Positions 16,508 through 26,866 of a stretch of 64,000 bases of DNA are shown in pieces. The notes under the pieces are model-generated. The model had not been told where the DNA came from. It searched no databases and was given only the letters and a program-made list of their open reading frames with translations. The position numbers were made by a program, and so were the translations under genes. Where the stretch lies: the NCBI GenBank assembly GCA_029265125.1, contig JAJUJX010000009.1, positions 26,329 to 90,328 on the forward strand. The letters run 5' to 3'. Source of the stretch: Tolumonas sp008015085 (GTDB taxonomy: Bacteria > Pseudomonadota > Gammaproteobacteria > Enterobacterales > Aeromonadaceae). The stretch's first letter is position 1, and the number at the start of each line of letters is the position of its first letter.

Positions 16508-19500
16508 TTATGGTGCGGTCATGATCTGTTTAGCCAGAACAATCCCCAGTGTTTCCAGTGACTGCGGCGACATAATATCTTCATGCGAACAGTCAAAATG
16601 ATGTTCATTAAGCTTGTTCAGATATGGCTGCCAGGTCTGTTGAATATCCATCTCTCTTGGCAAGGTTCGTGTCGCCACATAGAGATGCGCTTCCCCTGCA
16701 AACACCGGTGTTTTCGCCTGTGATAACAGTCGAACTGAATCTTGATAGTTCTCGACGATATGCCCGAACATCAGCTGTTTCTCCTGCTCGGCAAATTCAT
16801 CGGTCGCCTCTTCTGCTACCACCATGAACTGTTCCTGTTCACGGCGAACCTCTTCCTGTGCTTCTTCTTCGGTTGGCCCAGACCAGTCTTGCCCTTCTGG
16901 CGGATAGGTATCTAGCAAACCCAGGTATGACACTGTCTCACCAGCGGCTTGCAAACGCGCCGCGATGCCTTGCGCGATAGTTCCACCCAACGAATAGCCC
17001 AGTAAACGATACGGCCCTGTCGGCTGGATTGCTTTCAGTTGTGCCAGATGATGTTCACAGACGGCATCCATATCCGCCCCTGTTGCGATGGCACCGTTTG
17101 GACGTGGTGATTGCAGACCAATAATCGGTAAAGACGCGGGTAAATAACGCAGTAACGCACTATATTGCCACGCAAAACCCGATGCCGGATGGATGCAGAT
17201 CAGCGGGTTGCCCGCGCCTTCTCGTAACCGTAATACGGGGCTAAAACTTGCCTGTCTTGCAGCTTCGAGCGACGCGTCATCGCGTAACAGCTTCGCTAAT
17301 TTTGCCACGGTTGGCGCCACCATGATTTGACTCACTGCGATTGGTTTGTCATAGCGTTTACGTAATTCCGCAGCTAGTCGCATCGCCAGTAATGAATGCC
17401 CACCGAGTGCGAAGAAATCATCATCTGCCTGTAAGATTTCCACATTCAGTAAACGCACAAACATGGCGGCGATTTCACTTTCCACCCCCGGTGCTGGTAA
17501 ACGACCTTTGGCTTGAGAAATGGAATCAGGATCTGGCAGCGATTTGCGATCGAGTTTGCCGTTCGCACTCAGCGGGAAGTGATCAACCGCGACCAATGCC
17601 ACTGGCACCATGTGCGCCGGTAACCGTTCCGACAACTGCGCTTTGAGTAGTGAAATATCAACACCCGCTTCGGTGATGACATAACCCACGAGTTGTCGGT
17701 TATCCATGCCAGCCTGCGCGGTTGCGCCCCCCAAAACACGCGCATGCACTGCCGCCTGAATGACGCCCGGCAATAACATCATGGCTGATTCAATTTCACC
17801 GAGCTCAATGCGTTGACCACGAATTTTTAGCTGATCGTCACTGCGCCCCAGATATTCAACATCGCCGGTTGGTAACCAACGCACCACATCACCAGTGCGA
17901 TACATGCGTTGCCCTTCTGCTTGCGGATCTGCCACAAAGCGACTTGCGGTCATGGCTGATTTACCCCAATAGCCATCGGCTAATTGCACACCACAGAGAT
18001 AAAGTTCACCCGTCACACCAACCGGAACCGGACGCAATGCATGATCGAGAATTCGCAGTTGTGTGTTCCAAACCGGTTTGCCAATCGGTACTGATGCCGT
18101 CAATTGTGTGCCTTCATCTTGTTCTGCTGCCGCTTTATAAGTGACATCAACCGCTGCTTCAGTTGGGCCATACAGGTTATGCAATGGTGCGGTTATCAGC
18201 CCTGCATATTGATCAGCAAGTTCACGCGACAAGGCTTCGCCACTACAGAACACACGACGCAGCGATTGGCACAGTCCTGCCTGCCCGTTTTGCTGTAAAT
18301 AGCTCACAAACGCTGCCAGCATCGATGGCACAAAGTGCATGGTGGTGATTTGATATTGGTTGATCAACTGCACCAAAGTTTCAGGATCGCGATGCGCTTC
18401 TGGCGGTGCCATCATCAGTCGTGCCCCCACCATATTCGCCCAGAAAAACTCCCACACGGATACATCAAAACTGCATGGTGTTTTCTGTAAAATCACATCG
18501 TCGGTGGTGAGTGTGTATTCGTGCTGCATCCATAAAATGCGATTCACAATTGCCTGATGCGACACCAGAACGCCTTTCGGTTTGCCGGTCGAACCAGAGG
18601 TATAAAGCAGATAAGCCCCCATAGCAGGTGTGACGACTGGTAATGTCACCTCATCTGACTCCGACCAGTCAAACGCATCTATCAGGAATGGTTTACCCCA
18701 TGCTGACACACGATTCTCAGAGGTGGTGTCGGTGACAATCAACGGCGGTTTGGCATCACAGACCATATAACTTAAACGTTCATCAGGGTAACTGACATCG
18801 AGTGGTAAATAAGCCGCGCCTGCGCGCATCACTGCCATCAATGCCAGCGTTAAATTGACCGAACGCGGCAATGCTACCGCAACAATATCGCCCCGTTGAA
18901 CGCCTTGTTGCACCAGATATTTGGCTAACGCCTGCACGCATGATTCCATCGCCTGATAACTCAGGGCAAGATCAACATCCGCCAATGCAATTTGAGATGG
19001 CGTTTGCTGGCTTTGTGCTATGAGCAGATCGTTTAACGTCTGCGCTGGTAGCTGTCTGTCAGTCTGGTTGGTTTGAACTATCAGCGCTTGTTCGCTTTGA
19101 GTGAGCACAGAAACCGTTGCCCATGATGCATCAACGCCTTCCGCTAAGTGGCATAACAGCCCTTCGAAACGCTGCATCCACGGTTCAATCGAGCCGATGA
19201 TGTCGCGATATTCAAACAGAATATGGATTTGTTCACCCGGCAGCACCAGCACGGTTAATGGGTAGTGCGTGTAACCCTTGTTATGTATTGCTGCAACTTG
19301 AATACCGGCAAACGCTTGTGCTTTCAACTCACTTTGATCAGGGTAGTTCTCGACCACCAGCAAGGTGTCAAACAGCGTTTCCCCACCGGCTAATCGCTGA
19401 ATTTCCCCCAAGCCTAATGCATCATGTTCCATCAAGTGGATCTGACGATTTTGCAACGGTTGTAATTGCGCTAGCAGTGACTGTGTCGGGTCAATCGTGA

Positions 19501-22500
19501 CGCGAACCGGAATGGTATTACTGAACAAACCGATATGTTCATCAATGCCCGCAATCGGGCTAAATCGACCCGAAACTGGTGTGCCAAACACCACATCACT
19601 GCGACCTGTCATCGATGACAATAACGCTGCCCATGCGCCTTGCATCAAGGTGTTGAGCGTCAGCCCCTGCTGCTTTGCTACCTGCGTCAGTCGGTTCGCT
19701 AAATCGGCATCAAGCACCATCACCGATTCTCGTACTGGTGCAGAAGCATCGTTCTCAGGCCATAAAATGGTTGGTTTTAAATCGGCTAACGCCTCTTGCC
19801 AGACCTGTTCACATGCCGGTTTATCACGCGCGGCTAACTGGCGAACAATGTCAGGGTAACTCACTGATGTAGGCTGTAATGTTTGGTCGCGATAAGCTTG
19901 CAGCAGATCTTGAATCAAAATTGGCGTTGACCAGCCATCGACCACTAGATGATGCGCTGTTAAAAACAAACTGTATTGCTGTTCGCCACGCTCGACTAAC
20001 ACGGCATTGAGTAATACCGATGCATCGGCAGTCGCAATGTCGAAATGACGTGCTAATTCCAACTGCTGGATTTTCGCTAACTCGGCTTCATGCTCGCTTG
20101 CTGCGAGCGCCACCAAAGAGCGCACTTCCAGCGGCCAGCGATTGCGCGCATCGGGCAATTCCAACGGTAAAAGCTGTAAGGGCTGCCCAGTCACCTCAAG
20201 GTCAAATCGCGCACCCAGTTGTTGGTGGCGAGCAATGACGCAATCCAATGCCTGACGCAGTCTTGGCACAGACAAATCGCCCGTGAGATCAAGACGGGTA
20301 ATGGAGTTGTATTGGCTGGCACTTTCGCCCAACATGGCATGGAAGAGCAGCCCTTCTTGCAGCGGTAACACTGGCAACACGGCTGATTGCGAACCATAAG
20401 TCACCGTGACATTGTCTAACTGTGCCGGTGTCAGATGTTCACTTCCCGCCTGTGTATGGGCAATCAGCGTTTCGCTCGCCACCAACGTATTGGCCGCAAC
20501 TAAAGGTTGAATGACTGCAAACTGTTGCATCTGCTCGATCAACTGCTTAACTCGCACCATGATCGCTTCAATATCTGTCGCTGAAATGATGCCTTCAACG
20601 CGGCTCCAGTTCAGTGCAAATTGAGGCTTGCCACTGGTTTCATCGACAAAGATATTCAGTTCCAACGGGTATAACGCTGGCGCATCAGGATCGACTTTGA
20701 CCGCAAATACATCGGCAAATACGCCTGCTTGCGAACGCGGTGCCCAATCTTTTTCTGAATGCTGGAATCGCCCTAAATAGTTAAATAGCATTGCCGGATG
20801 CGCTTTTTGCTCTAATGCCACCAGCACAGATTGTGGGTCGAGATAACGCAAAATGCTGTAGCCCAAGCCATGTTCAGGAATGGCTTTGATCTGCTGTCTC
20901 GTCGCGCGAACCCAATCTGCTGGCGTAGGATTTTGTGCAGCAGGCGTAATAGTTAACGAATCAAACGACAGACAGACCGGATATTCATTGGTGAGCCATC
21001 CGACCGTGCGATTGAGATCATGTGCTTCATTACGCGGATGACGACCATGCGATTCCAACATGCAACGCATTGCTGGCAAATCAAAATGATCTGCACAAGC
21101 TTTTGCCACCAGCGTTAACAGCAATGATTCTGTGTCTGTTCGATAGGCAGTCGTAAGTGTCGATAACACCGCATCAGTCAGTGTATCACTCAATACACTG
21201 CGCTGATGACGCATATGTTTCTGCCGATCGATTGCTGCAAGCGGACGAGTACCCAATGTGCCGTTTTCACCTGCAAATTGAGACTGCCACAGGGCAAGTT
21301 CCTGTTCGCGACGTTGTGGAATTTGCGATGCCAGCTCGTCAGCCCAAGCAGACAGTGAACACTCTTCGGCGGCAATGACTGGCATGGAACCATCGACCGC
21401 CGCCATGACCGCAAATTCTAATTCAGGCAATAACACACGCCAGGAAACACCATCGACCACCAAATGATGTAATGCCAGTAACACCAAGTGACGACCTTCT
21501 TCTGTCTGCCCTAATACGCACTGCCCCATCATGCCCTGTGACGGGTTGAGGCGTTGTACTGCCTGTTCAAACACCTGATCAGCCTGCATCGGCTGATATT
21601 GCGAAGCCGATAACCAATGCGTAGCCAAACGTTTTTCTTTCACCTGCTGCATCGACAGCACGTCGAATGCGCTTTGCGGTAACAACTGGCTGCGTAATAC
21701 TGGGTGTGCACGCATTAAAGCTTCAATGCCCTGTTCCAGATGACTTAAATTGACTGAATCTGGCACCGTCATTAATACAGCATGGGCAAATGTGAAGTCG
21801 GGTTGAAAATGCAGGTCAAACCAACGGGTCATTGGTAATGCCGCAATGGTGGTTGATTCATCTTGATGCGAAACCGTCGCAGTCGAGACCAAAACTTTCA
21901 TCAGCTTTGCCATTACCGCCATTTGTCGGCTGGAAAAAATGTCTTTTGGTTTAAGTTGATAACCAGCCTGTCGTAAACGGTTGCCTAAGGTCATGGCAGA
22001 GATGCTGTCACCACCGAGCGCAAAGAAATCGTCATCCGCCCAGACCTGTTCCAGATTGAGCACCTGCGCGGTCGCCTGACAAAGCACCATTTCTTCGGGT
22101 GTTTCAGCCGCACGACCGGTTTTTCGGGTCTCGATTTCTATGGCTGGTAAGGCTTTTTTGTCGATCTTGCCGTTTACCGTCATCGGCCACTGCGGCAAAA
22201 TCATCAATCCTGCTGGCACCATATAATCGGGCACAAGCTGACCCAATTGCTGCAAGAGATCGGTTGCTGTAATCGCTTGCTGTGCGCCTGTTTGAGTCAG
22301 CACACAATAGCCAAGTAAACGATGAGAATCGCCAAACGCTTCGGCAATCACAACACTACCAGCCACCCCGTCTAACTGATTCAGGGCATGCTCTACATCA
22401 CCTAACTCGATGCGGAAGCCGCGAATTTTGACCTGAAAATCAGCTCTCCCAATAAACTCAAGCTGCCCTGCATGATTCCAACGCACTAAATCGCCTGTGC

Positions 22501-25114
22501 GATACATCCGTTCCCCTGAACCAAACGGATTCGCCACAAAGCGACTCGCTGTCAGCACTGACTGCCTCCAATAGCCGGTCGTCAGGTTTTTTCCGCTCAG
22601 ATATAGCTCACCAATTGCGCCTGTCGACACAGGGTTTAAATATTCATCGAGCACATATGCACTGGCATTGGCGATGGGGCGCCCGATCACTGGATGATCT
22701 GAGACGTCAACCGGCGCAATCACCGCATCTACCGTAAATTCGGTCGGACCATAGCAGTTGAACACCTGCAACGCGGGATATTGTTTTAAACGCTGCCACA
22801 ATGCAGGTGGAGCAGCTTCACTACCGATCAAAACAATCGAAGGCTGATGAGCATGCGTCATCAATCCGGCATCGAGCATTTGCAGTAACATCGAAGGCGG
22901 TACATCGAGTGAGTCGATTTGAGACGACAACACCCATTCAGTAAGTGCCTGTGCATCGCGACGCTGTTCTTCGTCCGCCAGATATAACTCGTGCCCGTTC
23001 AATAGCCAGAACAGTTGTTCCCATGAGGCATCGAAAGAAAATGACGCGGTATGCAGCGCCTTCATTCGTCGGTTTTGTGGCACCTGACTGAATAACATCG
23101 ACTGATGCGAAGCCATCAGGTTCAGTAAACCGGCATGCGACACCATCACACCTTTCGGTTTTCCGGTCGAACCCGAGGTGTAGATCAGGCAGGCAAGATC
23201 AAGACTCTGTGCTGGCTGTTTTCGATCTGTGTTTGTAATCACCGAAGTTGGTTGATTGGCTAACTCGGTCTGAATGGATTCGTCGTCTAGGCAAACCACT
23301 TGAGTGGTAGCCAATTCAGGCAGTTGCGCTGCATCTGGTAGTTGAGCTGCGCTGGCCGTCAAAATCAGGTGTGGTGAAGCATCTTCCCAGATGGCAAGAA
23401 TGCGTTCAGCCGGATAAGCCAAATCAATCGGAAGATACGCAGCGCCAGTCTGTAAAATCGCCATCAGTGCGACGACTGATTCCGCCGTTCGAGGCAATGC
23501 CAAACCAACGACATCCCCCTGACCAATGCCTTGAGAGATGAGCCAATGACTCAATTGATTGGCGCGCTGACAAAAAGCATCTGCAAAGAGGGTTTCTACA
23601 CTGGTCGTTAATACGGCTTGCTCACCAAGAGTAGCCAGCGTTTGAGGCAACAGATCGGTGATGTAAATATGTTTATCTGATGCCGGAATGGTCATCCCTT
23701 CCGACCATAAAGCTTGTGCTGCCGATTCTGATGGCACGATGAAAGACAATTCAGCCAATGGCAACTCTGGCGTCATCATCAAACAGAAAAACAGCTGCTG
23801 TAACCGCTCAATATGAAGCTGTAGTTCAGATTGGGTATATCGAGATGGGTGCGCCAGAATCGAAATTTCGATCTGATCTCCCTGTGGAATCACGCTAAAT
23901 TCCAGATCATCGACTGGCCCTGCCGCCAACACATGGTTGATGGCGGTTGCATCAGGTACAGATAAGTCATGTTCAAATAGTTTCAGGTTTAAGCTGACCT
24001 GATAAAGCGAGCGACCTGAAGCGGCACAACCGGCATCACGTTGTAATTGTTCCGCATCATACCGCTGATGTTTTCTGACTTTACGCAGGCTCAAATTCAA
24101 GCGTTCTGCTAATTCAGGCACCGACAAATTAGCATCGACATGCAGTTCTACCGGTAAGACGTTGACGGTTGGACCGGTCGCCATTAACGCAGCAGATCCC
24201 AACCGGCGCATCATCGGCATGCCACAGACCACCTGTGGTTGGCGTGTCATTCGTGATAGATAGCCGTAAATCCCAGCCATCACCACATCAGTGACCGCCA
24301 ATGAAGGATGATGTGCTGCAAGTGCTTCTGAGATTGCCGCAGAATTCAGCGTGAAAGCCGCTTTCAGTACATCAATATTAGCAGGCGATTCACTTCTGTT
24401 TTGACTCAGCGACAAGCTCACTGGTTGCGCTAAACCAGAAACAGCTTGTTGCCAAAATTCGCGATCTTTTTGATAGGTTTTTGATTGCAGATATTGCTGA
24501 TATTCATCAATGACTGGGCTGAATGCATCGAATGGCGATTCAGGTAAACCGGTGTGCTGCTTGAGTGCACGATAGATATCTAAAATCGCACGCGTGATCG
24601 CCATGAAGCTATAACCATCGACACACAGATGATGATAACGCTGATACCACGCATATTTTTGCGAACCGAGGATGAACAACTGATGGGAAAACAGCTCTTT
24701 TCCACTATCAGCGCTCGGTGCATGGTCGTAGTCATCTTGCATGATTAATTTGGCAATTTTCAATGCATCGACATGTTCGCTGACATCATGGATTTCAACC
24801 GAGATAGATTCAGGATCTCGATTTTCTTGCCACATCTGCTTGAGTGTTCCATCCACCTCTTCAAATCTGGCGTGGATAGTATCAACCTGCGACAAGCCGA
24901 TCTGAATCGCTATTTTCAATAACGACAGGTCAACATCGCCAGACAACTCAACCCAATGAGCGACTTGATATAAACGATGATCCGTTTGTGTTTGTTCTCC
25001 AAACCAAATGCCCGTTTGTGTGCCGTTCAGACCACAACTGATTTCCGATGAACACACAGATGCAGTTGACCATGCAGCAGATAATGAAGAAGAAAGAGAG
25101 GTCAATTCAGACAC
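16508..25114 (-). CDS. Dimodular NRPS, C-A-T-E-C-A-T-TE, catecholate siderophore synthetase (VabF/CbsF type)
   Basis: A giant cytoplasmic synthetase of about 2868 residues. Domain order from motif positions: C1 (YHHLCVDGYS near 165), A1 (YTSGSTGKPKG near 652), T1 (DDFFALGGDS near 1033), E (HHLVVDGVSW near 1223), C2 (HHLVVDGWS near 1726), A2 (YTSGSTGKPKG near 2177), T2 (DDDFFALGGHS near 2570), TE (GYSLGG near 2710). C1, A2, T2 and TE closely resemble EntF, and A2 residues match the EntF serine pocket. The hand-read A1 code is D-A-E-D-L-G-C-V-D, with acidic residues that suit a basic amino acid, and the E domain would make it D. The predicted unit is 2,3-DHB-D-Lys/Arg-L-Ser, as in chrysobactin or vanchrobactin. 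I chose GTG 25114 (AAAAGGATA upstream); a TTG at 25120 is possible. It is the last gene of fes-mbtH-NRPS. Confidence 0.92.
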   Translation of the reverse strand: MSELTSLSSSLSAAWSTASVCSSEISCGLNGTQTGIWFGEQTQTDHRLYQVAHWVELSGDVDLSLLKIAIQIGLSQVDTIHARFEEVDGTLKQMWQENRDPESISVEIHDVSEHVDALKIAKLIMQDDYDHAPSADSGKELFSHQLFILGSQKYAWYQRYHHLCVDGYSFMAITRAILDIYRALKQHTGLPESPFDAFSPVIDEYQQYLQSKTYQKDREFWQQAVSGLAQPVSLSLSQNRSESPANIDVLKAAFTLNSAAISEALAAHHPSLAVTDVVMAGIYGYLSRMTRQPQVVCGMPMMRRLGSAALMATGPTVNVLPVELHVDANLSVPELAERLNLSLRKVRKHQRYDAEQLQRDAGCAASGRSLYQVSLNLKLFEHDLSVPDATAINHVLAAGPVDDLEFSVIPQGDQIEISILAHPSRYTQSELQLHIERLQQLFFCLMMTPELPLAELSFIVPSESAAQALWSEGMTIPASDKHIYITDLLPQTLATLGEQAVLTTSVETLFADAFCQRANQLSHWLISQGIGQGDVVGLALPRTAESVVALMAILQTGAAYLPIDLAYPAERILAIWEDASPHLILTASAAQLPDAAQLPELATTQVVCLDDESIQTELANQPTSVITNTDRKQPAQSLDLACLIYTSGSTGKPKGVMVSHAGLLNLMASHQSMLFSQVPQNRRMKALHTASFSFDASWEQLFWLLNGHELYLADEEQRRDAQALTEWVLSSQIDSLDVPPSMLLQMLDAGLMTHAHQPSIVLIGSEAAPPALWQRLKQYPALQVFNCYGPTEFTVDAVIAPVDVSDHPVIGRPIANASAYVLDEYLNPVSTGAIGELYLSGKNLTTGYWRQSVLTASRFVANPFGSGERMYRTGDLVRWNHAGQLEFIGRADFQVKIRGFRIELGDVEHALNQLDGVAGSVVIAEAFGDSHRLLGYCVLTQTGAQQAITATDLLQQLGQLVPDYMVPAGLMILPQWPMTVNGKIDKKALPAIEIETRKTGRAAETPEEMVLCQATAQVLNLEQVWADDDFFALGGDSISAMTLGNRLRQAGYQLKPKDIFSSRQMAVMAKLMKVLVSTATVSHQDESTTIAALPMTRWFDLHFQPDFTFAHAVLMTVPDSVNLSHLEQGIEALMRAHPVLRSQLLPQSAFDVLSMQQVKEKRLATHWLSASQYQPMQADQVFEQAVQRLNPSQGMMGQCVLGQTEEGRHLVLLALHHLVVDGVSWRVLLPELEFAVMAAVDGSMPVIAAEECSLSAWADELASQIPQRREQELALWQSQFAGENGTLGTRPLAAIDRQKHMRHQRSVLSDTLTDAVLSTLTTAYRTDTESLLLTLVAKACADHFDLPAMRCMLESHGRHPRNEAHDLNRTVGWLTNEYPVCLSFDSLTITPAAQNPTPADWVRATRQQIKAIPEHGLGYSILRYLDPQSVLVALEQKAHPAMLFNYLGRFQHSEKDWAPRSQAGVFADVFAVKVDPDAPALYPLELNIFVDETSGKPQFALNWSRVEGIISATDIEAIMVRVKQLIEQMQQFAVIQPLVAANTLVASETLIAHTQAGSEHLTPAQLDNVTVTYGSQSAVLPVLPLQEGLLFHAMLGESASQYNSITRLDLTGDLSVPRLRQALDCVIARHQQLGARFDLEVTGQPLQLLPLELPDARNRWPLEVRSLVALAASEHEAELAKIQQLELARHFDIATADASVLLNAVLVERGEQQYSLFLTAHHLVVDGWSTPILIQDLLQAYRDQTLQPTSVSYPDIVRQLAARDKPACEQVWQEALADLKPTILWPENDASAPVRESVMVLDADLANRLTQVAKQQGLTLNTLMQGAWAALLSSMTGRSDVVFGTPVSGRFSPIAGIDEHIGLFSNTIPVRVTIDPTQSLLAQLQPLQNRQIHLMEHDALGLGEIQRLAGGETLFDTLLVVENYPDQSELKAQAFAGIQVAAIHNKGYTHYPLTVLVLPGEQIHILFEYRDIIGSIEPWMQRFEGLLCHLAEGVDASWATVSVLTQSEQALIVQTNQTDRQLPAQTLNDLLIAQSQQTPSQIALADVDLALSYQAMESCVQALAKYLVQQGVQRGDIVAVALPRSVNLTLALMAVMRAGAAYLPLDVSYPDERLSYMVCDAKPPLIVTDTTSENRVSAWGKPFLIDAFDWSESDEVTLPVVTPAMGAYLLYTSGSTGKPKGVLVSHQAIVNRILWMQHEYTLTTDDVILQKTPCSFDVSVWEFFWANMVGARLMMAPPEAHRDPETLVQLINQYQITTMHFVPSMLAAFVSYLQQNGQAGLCQSLRRVFCSGEALSRELADQYAGLITAPLHNLYGPTEAAVDVTYKAAAEQDEGTQLTASVPIGKPVWNTQLRILDHALRPVPVGVTGELYLCGVQLADGYWGKSAMTASRFVADPQAEGQRMYRTGDVVRWLPTGDVEYLGRSDDQLKIRGQRIELGEIESAMMLLPGVIQAAVHARVLGGATAQAGMDNRQLVGYVITEAGVDISLLKAQLSERLPAHMVPVALVAVDHFPLSANGKLDRKSLPDPDSISQAKGRLPAPGVESEIAAMFVRLLNVEILQADDDFFALGGHSLLAMRLAAELRKRYDKPIAVSQIMVAPTVAKLAKLLRDDASLEAARQASFSPVLRLREGAGNPLICIHPASGFAWQYSALLRYLPASLPIIGLQSPRPNGAIATGADMDAVCEHHLAQLKAIQPTGPYRLLGYSLGGTIAQGIAARLQAAGETVSYLGLLDTYPPEGQDWSGPTEEEAQEEVRREQEQFMVVAEEATDEFAEQEKQLMFGHIVENYQDSVRLLSQAKTPVFAGEAHLYVATRTLPREMDIQQTWQPYLNKLNEHHFDCSHEDIMSPQSLETLGIVLAKQIMTAP

Positions 25115-25141
25115 AAGCAATATCCTTTTGATAAAACGGTT

Positions 25142-25369
25142 TTACGCAGAAGTAGAAGCAGCAAGACGAGCAGAAAGCGGACGAATATCCGTCCAATGGG
25201 TTTCGATATAAGCCTCACAAGCCGATTTGCTGTCTGGGCCAAGCAGCACATGCCAACCATTCGGCACAGGCCGGATGGCAGGCCAAAGGCTATGTTGCTG
25301 TTCATCATTCACCAGCACGAAAAACTTCAATTCAGGGTTATCAAATGGATTTAACTGTTCGTGACTCAT
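25142..25369 (-). CDS. MbtH-like NRPS accessory protein
   Basis: A 75-residue MbtH/YbdZ family protein that binds adenylation domains and activates or stabilises them. Family hallmarks are visible: NPFDNPELKFFVLVNDEQQHSLWP, then GWHVLLGPDSKSACEAYIE and HWTDIRPLSARL, including the conserved Trp residues and the DIRP motif. It lies 27 bp before the NRPS start and follows the fes-type esterase by 66 bp, all on the minus strand, so the three genes form one operon under the Fur box at 26778. It should partner A1 and/or A2 of the adjacent synthetase. Confidence 0.95.
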   Translation of the reverse strand: MSHEQLNPFDNPELKFFVLVNDEQQHSLWPAIRPVPNGWHVLLGPDSKSACEAYIETHWTDIRPLSARLAASTSA

Positions 25370-25435
25370 TTAAAAATCTCTTTAATTTCAAACTAATATT
25401 TATGTTGGAGTGAACACCACCAAAGACGGGAAGCT

Positions 25436-26752
25436 TTAATTCGTTGAGCTAGAAGTTAATAACCAGTGCAGACCATCGAGTAACCCACCGCGCCAGCAGA
25501 TGCGGTCGTGTCCGCCTTCAAACGCAGAAAATACGACTTGATGATCGCCTTCAGAAAGCACATCAAACATCGACTCAGAGAGACTGATCATTTCACCCTC
25601 TCTCGTTCCAGCTTCGAGATACACTTTCAGAGGACGATGAATCGGATTGGCTTCAATATGATTCATCAACCACCCTCGCACACCGGGCATGCGTCCATGA
25701 ATACGATCAGTGACCGAACTGGCTAATTCGATATCTGGCCACCAGAAAGAACCTGACTGACTTAGCACACAGCCAAAACGCTCCGGCCAGTTGTAACCGG
25801 CATACATCGCTGCCAAACCACCAAAACTCTGACCAGCAACCACCGTTTTTTCAGCACGATTCGTAAAAAGAAAATCTTCCTGTAGCCAAGGCAGTAATTC
25901 GGTCAATACGGCTTGCCAGAATTCTGAATTACAAGGCAACTCAACGGAGCGTTGCTGACCATTGATTTCATCAATCAGTACATACAAGGCAGGTGGTAAC
26001 CGCCCCTGATGGGTTTCATGGGCAATCGCAGAATACACCGGCATGTTTGAGTGCCAGAATCGACCATCCATCAAGAAGATGATCGGACGATCGGCTTTCA
26101 TATCATCAGACATGGCGGCAACATCACCGCTTTCATAAATCCACACCCGACGGGTGTTATTGAGAATTAAACTCTCCCAAGTACATTCAGATAAATTTAC
26201 AACAGGTAATTCAGCGGCAGAGTCATGGGCATACCATGCAGTTTGACGAGGTGCGTCTGGCAGATGTAATGCAGAAAGGCGATTTCCCCAATTGCTGAGA
26301 TGTCCCCGGTAAGGGTTATACAAATCAGGTACGCCAGAGGCTAATATCGAAACCCACCACTGGCGCTGCTGCGATTTCTCAGGCACTCCCCTACCCCATT
26401 CGGGTAATTGTTGCTGGGTTAATGGAATAAACTGATATGAACCCCGCCAGTTCGATGGCAGTTTTGCTTGCCAATACCAGACGTCGGTGCCCGCAAACCG
26501 TGACATATAAGTCGGGGTTGGGCTGTGATGGTCGGTGACAGAATTAACATCCATCAACACAGTAGCAATATCAGAACAAGATTCATTCCCGTCGGGGTCG
26601 CGCCATAAAAACAACACATCGCATTTCTCGTGCTCTGTAACTTGAATCCATGGCATTCCTTGATGCTGAACAGTTTTCCACCATTTGACATCACCTATCT
26701 CCAGACCGAACTGTGTCAGTACAGATCTAACACCCTCATGCGATTGCGTCAT
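25436..26752 (-). CDS. fes: Fes-type ferric-siderophore esterase
   Basis: A cytoplasmic alpha/beta hydrolase of about 438 residues. Fes enzymes cut the serine ester bonds of imported ferric tri-catechol siderophores to release iron. The N-terminal enterochelin-esterase domain includes VLFLWRDPDGNE, YWQAKLPSNWRGSYQFIPL. The catalytic domain includes RRVWIYES, IFLMDGRFW, the nucleophile elbow VAGQSFGGLAAMYAGYNWPE near 310, and a C-terminal His in FEGGHDRICWRGGL. The ATG at 26752 has GGGA six bases upstream; an ATG at 26764 is an alternative. A serine-ester esterase implies that the siderophore is an oligo-serine ester, for example a trivanchrobactin- or trichrysobactin-like product, fitting the EntF-like TE. 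Confidence 0.9.
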   Translation of the reverse strand: MTQSHEGVRSVLTQFGLEIGDVKWWKTVQHQGMPWIQVTEHEKCDVLFLWRDPDGNESCSDIATVLMDVNSVTDHHSPTPTYMSRFAGTDVWYWQAKLPSNWRGSYQFIPLTQQQLPEWGRGVPEKSQQRQWWVSILASGVPDLYNPYRGHLSNWGNRLSALHLPDAPRQTAWYAHDSAAELPVVNLSECTWESLILNNTRRVWIYESGDVAAMSDDMKADRPIIFLMDGRFWHSNMPVYSAIAHETHQGRLPPALYVLIDEINGQQRSVELPCNSEFWQAVLTELLPWLQEDFLFTNRAEKTVVAGQSFGGLAAMYAGYNWPERFGCVLSQSGSFWWPDIELASSVTDRIHGRMPGVRGWLMNHIEANPIHRPLKVYLEAGTREGEMISLSESMFDVLSEGDHQVVFSAFEGGHDRICWRGGLLDGLHWLLTSSSTN

Positions 26753-26777
26753 AAAGCATCCCATAGCGCAAATTCAG

Positions 26778-26798
26778 TATTGATAATCATTATCAATA
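26778..26798. promoter_or_regulatory. Fur box between fes operon and TonB receptor
   Basis: A perfect 21-bp palindrome whose central 19 bases read ATTGATAATCATTATCAAT, very close to the Fur consensus of GATAAT units. It lies in the divergent promoter region between fes (start 26752) and the receptor (start 26867), so iron-loaded Fur should repress both sides. Confidence 0.9.
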
Positions 26799-26866
26799 TC
26801 ATTAGGATGATTGTCACCCTATTTTTTAAAACAACAGAAAAACCCTCTTTTTCAAAAGGATGAAGA

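Noticed and set aside
16508..25114. Calling the NRPS EntF (enterobactin synthase)
   Set aside because: EntF has a single module; this protein has two, with an epimerisation domain and a first adenylation pocket unlike serine.
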